Below, in pieces: positions 1 to 10,375 of a stretch of 64,000 nucleotides of DNA (its first letter is position 1; each line of letters begins with the position of its first letter). The DNA is taken from NCBI GenBank assembly GCA_950097015.1, contig CATNEN010000038.1, positions 32,326,501-32,390,500 of the forward strand. Direction: 5' to 3'. The stretch is from Macrostomum hystrix (taxonomy: Eukaryota > Platyhelminthes > Macrostomidae). The translations under genes and the position numbers were made by a program. The notes below the pieces were generated by a model that saw only the letters and a program-made list of their open reading frames with translations, did not search any database and was not told where the DNA came from.

Positions 1-225
1 TCACTGGCTCCTGAGCACACACGCACACAGATACTGTATCGGTATACGCTCACACAGGTGTGTACATCTGCCCTGACTTACTGACATCGTCAGGCAGTGT
101 ACACTCTCACTGTGCCTTAGAGGTTGACCCTAAAGGGTTTGAATTGCACGACAATTTCCCAAATGTCTTTTCTCCGCGGCTGCGCCCTAAATAAATGTGG
201 CCTCGCCGCGGAACTTAGGGACAAG
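1..225 (-). mobile_element. SINE family A copy, truncated by the window edge
   Basis: This is a reverse-oriented copy of a tRNA-derived SINE that recurs at 6101, 26541, 43363, 58104 and 58890. Shared blocks include the GTGTGTACATCTGCCCTGAC stretch, the CTCCGCGGCTGCGCC stretch and the CTAAGTTCGATTCC box (B-box-like, here read as its complement GGAACTTAG). The tRNA-like head is cut short where family B SINE begins. It lies in the intron upstream of the first visible TSFM exon. Confidence 0.75.
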
Positions 226-230
226 TCAAC

Positions 231-497
231 TTAGTCTGTGGCAAAGTGGCACCCCCTGATGACACCTTCACCAATTGGGCCAGATGTGCAGTCGACAGCA
301 CAGCCGCAGCTATTACGCGGCGCGTCTGAAGTCTGCGTACGGCTGTTCAGTCCATGGACTGGGGTGACGCCACACCCACCCTTAATTACTCCAGCTGGGT
401 GAATTGAAGCAATGTAGAGTTCAGTGGAGTCGGGAATCGAACCCGCGACCATTCAAGTATTGAGTCCCACGCTCTAATCACTAGGCTATAATTCTTA
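231..497 (-). mobile_element. SINE family B copy (tRNA-like head)
   Basis: This is a reverse-oriented copy of a second tRNA-derived SINE. Read on the minus strand, the head carries an A-box-like TAGCCTAGTG segment and a B-box GGTTCGATTCC. The body contains AGTCCATGGACTGAACAGCC and GCGCCGCGTAATAGCTGCGG. Other copies lie at 49717, 52704, 60930 and 63384. It directly abuts the family A copy, so one probably inserted into or next to the other. Confidence 0.75.
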
Positions 498-560
498 AAA
501 TATCCGTTTAAAGCATTTTTTGCTTTCAATGAACAATTTAGTAATTTCTTTCAACCTTAG

Positions 561-2551
561 GGTCTCCTTGGCATTGTTCGGCGACCAACGAATCCGAATC
601 GGCTGACACTGCTAGAGCTGCGCTGTGAGACTGACTTTGTGGCGCGAAATGCTAAATTTCAGGTGCGTTCTAAATAGTCCGCAATCCTTCAGAAGTGTAC
701 AGTGGTTTAATTACCACAGGAATTTCGCGTTTTTCTCTAAGGCCAGGATTCGAACTCCTGACGTGTTGCTCTAATTTTTATCGCACAAATATATATAAAG
801 AGTTTGTTTTCAAATGCTAACACCATCAATATAGGCCCTACTATCGGACGCTTGCAATCGTCTGTCGGACAAATTTGATTCGGTTTGCCAGCAGGGCGTC
901 ACCCTGGTCCCTAGAGACACCCTGCTTAGTCTGGCTCTAACAAACGGTCATTCCATGGCCGATTCCATTGCTAGCACCGTTGGCAGCGTCGGCGAGAATA
1001 TTGTCTGCGGCCGGGCTCTAGTGTTCAACGCCCAGCCGGACCAGTTGGCTCTCTACTGTCACTCGCCTTGGCAGGTTGAGTCGTCTCAATCGCCAGTTGA
1101 TGGCGCCAGTTTTCTGTTTGGCCGATACGCCGCGGCTGTGGCCTACACAGGTGGCAGCGAACAGCTGGCCTACCAACTGTGCCAGCACATTGTTGGTCGA
1201 AATCCTGCTAGGTTTGTGGCTCGCTTTTATTCAAATTTGTTTATTTATTTCCTTATCGATCGCCATTTCGGGGAATCCTGGTGTCGGATCTCGGGGAATC
1301 CCGGTGTCGGATCTCGGGGAATCCGGTGTCGGATCTCGGGGAATCCCGGTGTCGGATCTCGGGGAATCCCGGTGTCGGATCTCGGGGAATCCTGATGTCG
1401 GATCTCGGGGAATCCCGGTGTCGGATATCGGGGAATCTTGATGTCGGATCTCGGGGAATCCCGGTGTCGGGTCTCGGGGAATCCTGATGTCGGATCTCGG
1501 GGAATCCTGATGTCGGATCTCGGGGAATCCCGGTGTCGGATCTCGGGGAATCCCGGTGTCGGATCTCGGGGAATCCTGATGTCGGATCTCGGGGAATCCC
1601 GGTGTCGGATATCGGGGAATCTTGATGTCGGATCTCGGGGAATCCCGGTGTCGGGTCTCGGGGAATCCTGATGTCGGATCTCGGGGAATCCTGATGTCGG
1701 ATCTCGGGGAATCCCGGTGTCGGATCTCGGGGAATCCCGGTGTCGGATCTCGGGGAATCCTGATGTCGGATCTCGGGGAATCCCGGTGTCGGATCTCGGG
1801 GAATCCTGGTGTCGGATCTCGGGGAATCCTGGTGTCGGATATCGGGGAATCTTGATGTCGGATCTCGGGGAATCCCGGTGTCGGATCTCGGGGAATCCCG
1901 GTGTCGGATCTCGGGGAATCCTGATGTCGGATCTCGGGGAATCCCGGTGTCGGATATCGGGGAATCTTGATGTCGGATCTCGGGGAATCCCGGTGTCGGG
2001 TCTCGGGGAATCCTGATGTCGGATCTCGGGGAATCCTGATGTCGGATCTCGGGGAATCCCGGTGTCGGATCTCGGGGAATCCCGGTGTCGGATCTCGGGG
2101 AATCCTGATGTCGGATCTCGGGGAATCCTGGTGTCGTTTAATAGTGACTGGGACAGTCAGTTTAATAGTGACTTGTAAAATCTTTTTTAGAAAGCGTGGT
2201 TTTGAAATTCCAACGCTAGGATTTTATGCTAAAAAGTAGGGAAATCATACTGTTGGATCGCTATTTTTGTGGCAAAAGCATTTTACTAAGCAACAAATTT
2301 ATTTTATTAAATAAGGTTACGATTTTGCAATTGGTTAGTCTACAAAAATTAAAAAAGTAAATAAATTTGAATTGTGCACTTTTGATTTCAGGTTAGACTC
2401 GCCGGAACCAAATGCCAACCCGGATGCGGAGGACGCGCTTATTCGGCAGGAATTTCTATTAGACGAGACGCGATTGGTTGGCGATGTACTAAAAGAGGCC
2501 GACATGAAACTGACCGGCTTCTTTCGGCTGAAGTGCGCTGAAGAAAGATAA
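561..2551 (+). CDS. TSFM: Mitochondrial elongation factor Ts (3' part, exons 561-662, 835-1211, 2392-2551)
   Basis: EF-Ts is the guanine-nucleotide exchange factor that recycles mitochondrial EF-Tu during translation in the matrix. The first visible exon encodes GLLGIV followed by LLELRCETDFVARNAKFQ, the family signature (CETDFVxRN). The second exon carries the SIASTVGSVGENI and HIVGRN core segments. The last exon ends in the EF-Ts C-terminal pattern LLDETRLVGDVLKEADMK...FFRLKCAEER-stop. The three exons join in frame (34 codons; 125 codons plus AG; G plus the rest), giving 212 residues. Introns begin GTGCGT and GTTTGT and end TATAG and TTTCAG. Earlier exons, with the transit peptide and UBA-like domain, lie outside the window. 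The second intron contains a 23-bp minisatellite. An AATAAA begins one base after the stop codon. Identity is confident; the limits of the 835 exon are inferred from the TATAG acceptor. Confidence 0.9.
663..780 (-). mobile_element. Possible SINE head remnant in TSFM intron
   Basis: Around 742-765 the minus strand reads a B-box-like GGAGTTCGAATCC inside weak SINE B similarity. The fragment is short and diverged, so the assignment is tentative. Confidence 0.3.
1265..2137 (+). repeat. 23-bp minisatellite in TSFM intron
   Basis: About 38 tandem copies of a 23-bp unit built on GGGGAATCC(C/T)GGTGTCGGAT. The variants CTGATG for CCGGTG and ATATC for GATCTC recur in blocks, which indicates local duplication of several units at a time. 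It opens reading frames, but these are repeat artefacts within an intron between two EF-Ts exons. Confidence 0.95.
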
Positions 2552-2557
2552 AATAAA
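2552..2557 (+). promoter_or_regulatory. Polyadenylation signal of TSFM
   Basis: AATAAA begins immediately after the TAA stop, with an overlapping second AATAAA at 2556. The 3' UTR would be very short if this signal is used. Confidence 0.6.
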
Positions 2558-2561
2558 TAAA

Positions 2562-2934
2562 TTAGAAAATAAAAAAGTAATCTAACGGACTAGGACATAG
2601 TTTAGGCTATTTTATATTTTGTTAAACTCTCGACTTGCCTGTGTGCTGCATTTCGTGTCGCGCATTTGGTTATCATATTAGTTCCAACTATCACAGGAAC
2701 AAATACAAATTACAAATGCGATTTTAATTGTTGAAACGTGACATTGTTTGGTTAAACAAATCTATTTAAATTTAAACTGTCGTATCAGTTCTACTTTGTG
2801 GTATTAAATTTGTTAGTTCTGTATTTTGTCATAAAAATTACCGAACAGCTAACTCGTTGATAGAATCCAAACATAGAAGAAATCACAATAGATAAAGTAT
2901 CTATTGTATGCAGTCTTGATTATTCTCGTAATAG
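2562..2934. other. AT-rich spacer between TSFM and the 18-bp array
   Basis: I see no coding segment, RNA gene or recognisable repeat here. The start exon of TSC2 could lie in this stretch but was not identified. Confidence 0.5.
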
Positions 2935-5535
2935 ATCCCAATTAGATATGAAATCCCTAATTCGATATAGAATCTCTAGTCGATATAGAATCCCTATTCG
3001 ATATAGAATCCCTATTCGATATAGAATCCCTATTCGATATAGAATCCCTATTCGATATAGAATCCCTATTCGATATAGAATCCAAATTCGATATAGAATC
3101 CCTAGTGGATTTTGAATCCCTATTCGATGCAGAATCCTAATTCGATATAGAATCTTAATTCGATATAGAATCCCTAGTCGATATAGAATCCCTAGTGGAT
3201 ATAGAATCCCTATTCGATGCAGAATCCTAATTCGATATAGAATCTTAATTCGATATAGAATCTTAATTCGATATAGAATCCCTATTCGATATAGAATCCC
3301 AATTCGATATGAAATCCCAATACGATATAGAATCCCTATTCGATACAGAATCCCGATTCGATATTGAATCCTTATTCGATACAGAATCCCTATTCGATAC
3401 AGAATCCCGATTCGATATAGAATCCCTAGTCGATATAGAATCCCTAGTGGATATAGAATCCCTATTCGATGCAGAATCCTAATTCGATATAGAATCTTAA
3501 TTCGATATAGAATCCCTAGTCGATATAGAATCCCTAGTGGATATAGAATCCCTATTCGATGCAGAATCCTAATTCGATATAGAATCTTAATTCGATATAG
3601 AATCCCTAGTCGATATAGAATCCCTAGTGGATTTTGAATCCCTATTCGATGCAGAATCCTAATTCGATATAGAATCTTAATTCGATATAGAATCCCTAGT
3701 CGATATAGAATCCCTAGTGGATTTTGAATCCCTATTCGATGCAGAATCCTAATTCGATATAGAATCTTAATTCGATATAGAATCCCTAGTCGATATAGAA
3801 TCCCTAGTGGATATAGAATCCCTATTCGATGCAGAATCCTAATTCGATATAGAATCTTAATTCGATATAGAATCCCTATTCGATATAGAATCCCAATTCG
3901 ATATGAAATCCCAATACGATATTGAATCCTTATTCGATACAGAATCCCTATTCGATACAGAATCCCGATTCGATATAGAATCCCTAGTCGATATAGAATC
4001 CCTAGTGGATTTTGAATCCCTATTCGATGCAGAATCCTAATTCGATATAGAATCTTAATTCGATATAGAATCCCTAGTCGATATAGAATCCCTAGTGGAT
4101 ATAGAATCCCTATTCGATGCAGAATCCTAATTCGATATAGAATCTTAATTCGATATAGAATCCCTAGTCGATATAGAATCCCTAGTGGATTTTGAATCCC
4201 TATTCGATGCAGAATCCTAATTCGATATAGAATCTTAATTCGATATAGAATCCCAAGTCGATATAGAATCCCTAGTGAATTTTGAATCCCTATTCGATGC
4301 AGAATCCTAATTCGATATAGAATCCCTAGTCGATATAGAATCCCTAGTGAATTTTGAATCCCTATTCGATGCAGAATCCTAATTCGATATAGAATCTTAA
4401 TTCGATATAGAATCCCTATATAGAATCCCTATTCGATACAGAATCCCTATTCGATACAGAATCCCTAGTCGATATAGAATCCCTAGTCGATATAGAATCC
4501 CTAGTGGATTTTGAATCCCTATTCGATGCAGAATCCTAATTCGATATAGAATCTTAATTCGATATAGAATCCCTAGTCGATATAGAATCCCTAGTCGATA
4601 TAGAATCCCTAGTGGATTTTGAATCCCTATTCGATGCAGAATCCTAATTCGATATAGAATCTTAATTCGATATAGAATCCCTAGTCGATATAGAATCCCT
4701 AGTCGATATAGAATCCCTAGTGGATATAGAATCCCTATTCGATGCAGAATCCTAATTCGATATAGAATCTTAATTCGATATAGAATCTTAATTCGATATA
4801 GAATCTTAATTCGATATAGAATCCCTATTCGATGCAGAATCCTAATTCGATATAGAATCTTAATTCGATATAGAATCCCTAGTCGATATAGAATCCCTAG
4901 TGGATATAGAATCCCTATTCGATGCAGAATCCTAATTCGATATAGAATCTTAATTCGATATAGAATCTTAATTCGATATAGAATCTTAATTCGATATAGA
5001 ATCCCTATTCGATGCAGAATCCTAATTCGATATAGAATCTTAATTCGATATAGAATCCCTAGTCGATATAGAATCCCTAGTGGATATAGAATCCCTATTC
5101 GATGCAGAATCCTAATTCGATATAGAATCTTAGTTCGATATAGAATCCCAATTCGATATAGAATCCCTAGTGGATTTTGAATCCCTATTCGATGCAGAAT
5201 CTTAATTCGATATAGAATCTTAATTCGATATAGAATCCCTAGTCGATATAGAATCCCTAGTCGATATAGAATCCCTATTCTTTATGAAATCCCAATTCGA
5301 AATAGAATCCCTATTGGATATAGAATCCCAATTCGATATAGAATCCCAATTCGATATAGAATCCCTAGTGGATATAGAATCCCTATTCGATATAGAATCC
5401 CTATTCGATATAGAATCCCGATTCGATATATAGAATCCCTATTCGATATAGAATCCCTAGTGGATATTGAATCCCTATTCGATACAGAATCCCGATTCGA
5501 TATGAAATCCCAATTCGATATGAAATCCCAATTTA
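2935..5535 (+). repeat. 18-bp minisatellite with 90-bp higher-order repeat
   Basis: About 144 copies of an 18-bp unit around ATTCGATATAGAATCCCT. In long stretches five unit variants (…CCCT, AGTCGATA, AGTGGATTTT, ATTCGATGCAG, …TCTTA) repeat in fixed order. This gives a 90-bp higher-order period, seen from the GATGCAG variant recurring every 90 bp near 3468, 3558, 3648, 3738 and 3828. The unit is related to the 18-bp unit of the 7885 array (AATTAGCTATGAAATCCC). Confidence 0.95.
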
Positions 5536-5582
5536 AGATTGGGATGCCAATTACCTACGCTCTCAAGCGAAATCACCTAACA

Positions 5583-5700
5583 AAGCTTAAAGTACAGATC
5601 AGCCCCCCTAACCATCGATACCGGAAAGCTGGACTCTAGTCCTATTTTGAGCTTTGCTGTGGTATCGAAGCTTTTTAAATGCCTGTATGTAGCTGCCTTG
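5583..5700 (+). pseudogene. Broken copy of the start of a TSC2 exon
   Basis: This stretch aligns with 8994-9112, the 3' end of a TSC2 intron plus the first ~95 bases of the exon at 9016. Shared blocks are AAGCTTAAAGTACAG, ATCAGCCCCC, AAAGCTGGACT and AAATGCCTG. In the copy, small indels and a stop codon (CTC TAG after GCT GGA) break the frame, and the rest of the exon is missing. Both copies follow an 18-bp minisatellite of the same family, so array and exon start were probably duplicated together. Confidence 0.8.
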
Positions 5701-5836
5701 CAGTCACAAGTCACCTAATAAACAAAAAATAGTATTTATTATAAATTAGTAAATAATATCTTGGGTGTTTTACCTAGTTAGCCATTGCGTTCTGTTCAGC
5801 CAGCTACTGAAACGGGTTCGTTAATTTTTATTCCAG

Positions 5837-8800
5837 TCAAAGCAGGAGCAGCAGCAGCAGGATTCTTCCATCACAGACAAGCTGCGCGTCCTCTTCAATA
5901 AGAGGTCCGGCTCCACCTCATCGGAACCGCAGCAGTTGCAGTTCTTGCAGCAACAGCAGCAGCAACAGCACCACCAGCCTGTGCTGTCTCAACAGCTTAT
6001 TGATTCGCTGTCCTATGGCCAACCTGTGGAGCTGCGAATTGAGGCGGTGAGGCCTAGAAGCATTGCACTAGTGCTACATTAGATAACTAGGACAGGTGTG
6101 ATAATAATAATAATAATAATTGCAGGAGGGCTGCGTGCAGTGGCACATCATTTGGTGACACTAGATCCGCAACCAGCGAGGAGGCAATTCTGCCCATTTC
6201 GCTGACTCCTGAGCATACATGCGCACAGATACTGTACGCAGCCATACGCTCACACAGGTGTGTACATCTGCCCTGACTTTCTCATCGTCAGGCAGTGTAC
6301 ATTTCACTGTGCCTTGGAGGTTGGCCCTCAAGGGCGTAAATTGCACGACAAGCCCCCAAGCCTTCTCTCCGCGGCTGCGCCCCAATTTCATGTGGCCTCG
6401 CGGTGGAATCGAACTTAGGGACCGTGTTGCGAGAAGCAAACGCGATAACCACTCTGCCACCGACCCACTAGGGCAGGTGTGCTATTTACTAGATAATTAG
6501 GACAGGTGTGCTATTTATCAGATAATTAGGACAGGTGTGCTTTTTATTAGATAACTAGGACAGGTGTGCTATTTGATAGACAATTAGGACAGGTGTGCTT
6601 TTTATTAGATAACTAGGGCAGGTGTGCTATTTATTAGATAACTAGGACAGGTGTGCTATTTACTAGATAACTAGGACAGGTGTGCTATTTATCAGATAAC
6701 TAGGACAGGTGTGCTATTTATTAGATAACTAGGACAGGTGTGCTATTTACTAGATAACTAGGACAGGTGTGCTATTTATCAGATAATTAGGACAGGTGTG
6801 CTATTTATTAGATAACTAGGACAGGTGTGCTATTTACTAGATAACTAGGACAGGTGTGCTATTTATCAGATAACTAGGACAGGTGTGCTATTTATTAGAT
6901 AACTAGGACAGGTGTGCTTTTTATTAGATAATTAGGACAGGTGTGCTATTTATTAGATAATTAGGACAGGTGTGCTATTTATTAGATAATTAGGACAGGT
7001 GTGCTATTTATTAGATAATTAGAACAGGTGTGCTTTTTATTAGATAATTAGGACAGGTGTGCTTTTTATTAGATAATTAGGACAGGTGTGCTTTTTATTA
7101 GATAATTAGGACAGGTGTGCTATTTATTAGATAATTAGGACAGGTGTGCTATTTATTAGATAATTAGGACAGGTGTGCTATTTATTAGATAATTAGAACA
7201 GGTGTGCTTTTTATTAGATAATTAGGACAGGTGTGCTTTTTATTAGATAATTAGGACAGGTGTGCTTTTTATTAGATAATTAGGACAGGTGTGCTATTTA
7301 TTAGATAATTAGGACAGGTGTGCTATTTATTAGATAATTAGGACAGGTGTGCTATTTATTAGATAATTAGAACAGGTGTGCTTTTTATTAGATAATTAGG
7401 ACAGGTGTGCTTTTTATTAGATAATTAGAACAGGTGTGCTTTTTATTAGATAATTAGGACAGGTGTGCTATTCATTAGGCAATTAGGACAAGTGTGATAT
7501 TTATCAGACAATTAGTTAAATTATGCTATACACTTCCTCGGCCAATCACCAGATGCAGCACGTGACTGAGCTAATCGGCAATCGTCGCCTAGAGACAGAA
7601 TCGGGCGGTCTCGAGCGCCTGTGGCTGGCTGTTCGTGACCTGGTTGATCCTCGCCAGATTGGCAGCTTGGAGGCCAGATGCGCTGTCTGGCGACTGTTGG
7701 CAGCCCTGGCCAGCGCCTATTATCACTGCCTGGCCTACACTCGGGCTGCCGTGTTTCAGGCTCTGCAACGGGACACTGGGCTGGTCGAGGTAAGGGTGTA
7801 GACTTTTTGTAATAGCTACTTGAAATGTGAACTCTTTCTAATTTTTAGCTTCTGAAATCTTAAATCAGTCCATTCTAACTATGTGAAATTCCAATTAGCC
7901 AGGAATCCCAATTAGCTATGAAATCCCAATTAGCCATGAAATCCAAATTAGCCATGAAATCCCAATTAGATATGGAATCCCAATTAGCCATGAAATCCCA
8001 ATTAGCCATGAAATCCCAATTAGCCATGAAATCCCAATTAGCCATGAAATCCAAATTAGATATGAAATCCCAATAAGCTATGAAATCCCAATCAGCTATG
8101 AAATCCCAATTGGCCATGAAATCCCAATTAGCTATGAAATCCCAATTAGCCATGAAATCCCAATCAGCTATGAGATCCCAATTAGATATGAAATCCCAAT
8201 CAGCTATGAGATCCCAATTAGCCATGAAATCCCAATTAGCTATGAAATCCCAATTAGCTATGAAATCCCAATTAGCTATGAGATCCCAATTAGATATGAA
8301 ATCCCAATCAGCTATGAGATCCCAATTAGCCATGAAATCCCAATTAGCTATGAAATCCCAATTAGCTATGAAATCCCAATTAGATATGAAATCCCAATTA
8401 GCCATGAAATCCCAATTAGCTATGAAATCCCAATTAGCCATGAAATCCCAATTAGCTATGAAATCCCAATTAGCCATGAAATCCCAATTAGCTATGAGAT
8501 CCCAATTAGCTATGAAATCCCAATTAGATATGAAATCCCAATCAGCTATGAGATCCCAATTAGCTATGAAATCCCAATTAGCTATGAAATCTCAATTAGC
8601 CATGAAATCTCAATTAGCCATGAAATCCCAATTAGCTATGAAATCCCAATTAGCTATGAAATTCCAATTAGCCATGAAATCCCAATTAGCTATGAAATTC
8701 CAATTAGCGTTAAAATCCCAATTTGCTGTTAGATCCCAATTATATGTAAAAATCCCTATTAGAAGCGAAATACTGATTAGATATGAAATTCTGTTTAAAA

Positions 8801-10343
8801 ATAAAATCTAATTTGATTAATCCCTATCAGATAAAATGCCGAATCGACGTGAACTCATAATTAGCAGTAAAATCCTAATTACTTATGAAGCCACAATCAA
8901 ATAAAATCCCATGTTAATTTAATCCATAAAAGATGAAATCTTAGTGACTTAAAATCCCCATAGGTTAAATCAAGCTAAATAACGAAACAAAGCAAGCTTA
9001 AAGTACAGCTATCAGCCCCCTCAAACAATCGATCCCTCAAAGCTGGACTCGAGTCCCATTGAGCTGTGCAGTCGGATCGAGGCTCTCAAATGCCTGACTC
9101 GTTGCGGAGTGGACCTGGCCCTGATGGAGGAGGAAGCTGGCCCGCTGCTCTGCCGCTGGCTGGCCAGGTGTGGCGGCCTCTCCACCGTCGTCTCCAACGC
9201 CCTATTTCCATTGTTATTGAGCACAGTTGAGCACAATGCCGGGCATTTTGATCACGCCCACGTGAGAGACATGGCTCTCACAGTATGGTCGCTCTGCCAG
9301 ACGCCTGGCAATATAAACCAGTGCGGCCAGCACTATGTTGGCCTGCTGCGCAAATTGGTTCAGCATCACAGTCTGCCAATGGAATGCCTGATGTCCACCG
9401 CGAGAGCTCTGTGCCTCATGGCTACTCATCCAGCGGTGCGTGTACTGATTGTATTTGTTAACTTCTCGTCACGTGGTTTTAAATGTTAGTTTTCCCATTA
9501 AAGTTTATAGTTCATGGATGGTATTATATGTATTGCATGCGTGATCCAAGGTCATCTGCTGAGTGGAGCACGTTTGAATTGCGTGATTCAAGGTCATCTA
9601 CTGAATTTAGCACGTTTGAATCGCGTGATTCTATGTCAGCAATTAAATGTAGTTTGTTTATCTTTACATAATTCAAGGTCAGTTGCTAAATATATCCAGG
9701 AAAATGCAGCACGCATCTATGGCGTGATATAGGGTCAACTATACTAAAAACAGCACTCTTGATTGAATCACGTGATTCAAAATAGTTGCTTAATACGAGC
9801 GCATATCTGAAATAGTATAAGGTGGAAACGCGAACAACTTTATTGAGTAGACGTTTCAATGAGTAGTTTTTGCTGACCGTTTTTTCAGTTGACTCACAAA
9901 GCCTGGGACGTTATTCACTCTCTGCTGTGCTCACACCTGGGCCAGGCCAGCCTGCTAGTGTTGTGCGCTCTGCTAGAATCTCCTGATAGCAGTCCGGCCA
10001 TTGTGCGCGGCTCCCTAGCCTGTCTTTCTCTAGCTCTGTGGGGCGAACGAGGCCAACGTGTTGACCAGCTGTGCCCTAACTATACGAGTGTACTGTTGTG
10101 CCTGCTCCGGGCATTGGGTCGGGCTCCTGATTCGGTTCGACAACAATTAGCCCTTGATATTCTAGCCTCAGTTGCTAGGCTATTAGAGGCCATGGCAACC
10201 GCGCCTAGTTTGCGTTCGTTATGCTGGACTGTACTATTAGATCTGCTTGATCGATGCTTTGAAGCTTGCCGCGAGGTCAATACTATTGGTGGCGATCCGG
10301 AGAAGGTCTGTCTAGCTATTGAACATCTGCTAGGATTCAGCTT

Positions 10344-10375
<32 letters not shown>

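Noticed and set aside
1281-2239. GNPGVGSRGIPVSDLGES repeat frames
   Set aside because: 23-bp units in the TSFM intron; the frame cycles and is not linked to the EF-Ts exons after splicing.
2935-5535. CRISPR-like regular repeats
   Set aside because: Units are contiguous without unique spacers, and the host is an animal.
7875-8811. Frames MKSQLA (plus) and NWDFIA (minus)
   Set aside because: 18-bp repeat units give six-residue repeats on both strands; intronic position between TSC2 exons 7553-7789 and 9016-9435.
9483-9732. Short frames with repeated GTGATTCAAGGTCA
   Set aside because: A few diverged copies of a ~36-base repeat inside the intron 9436-9888; no coding signal.
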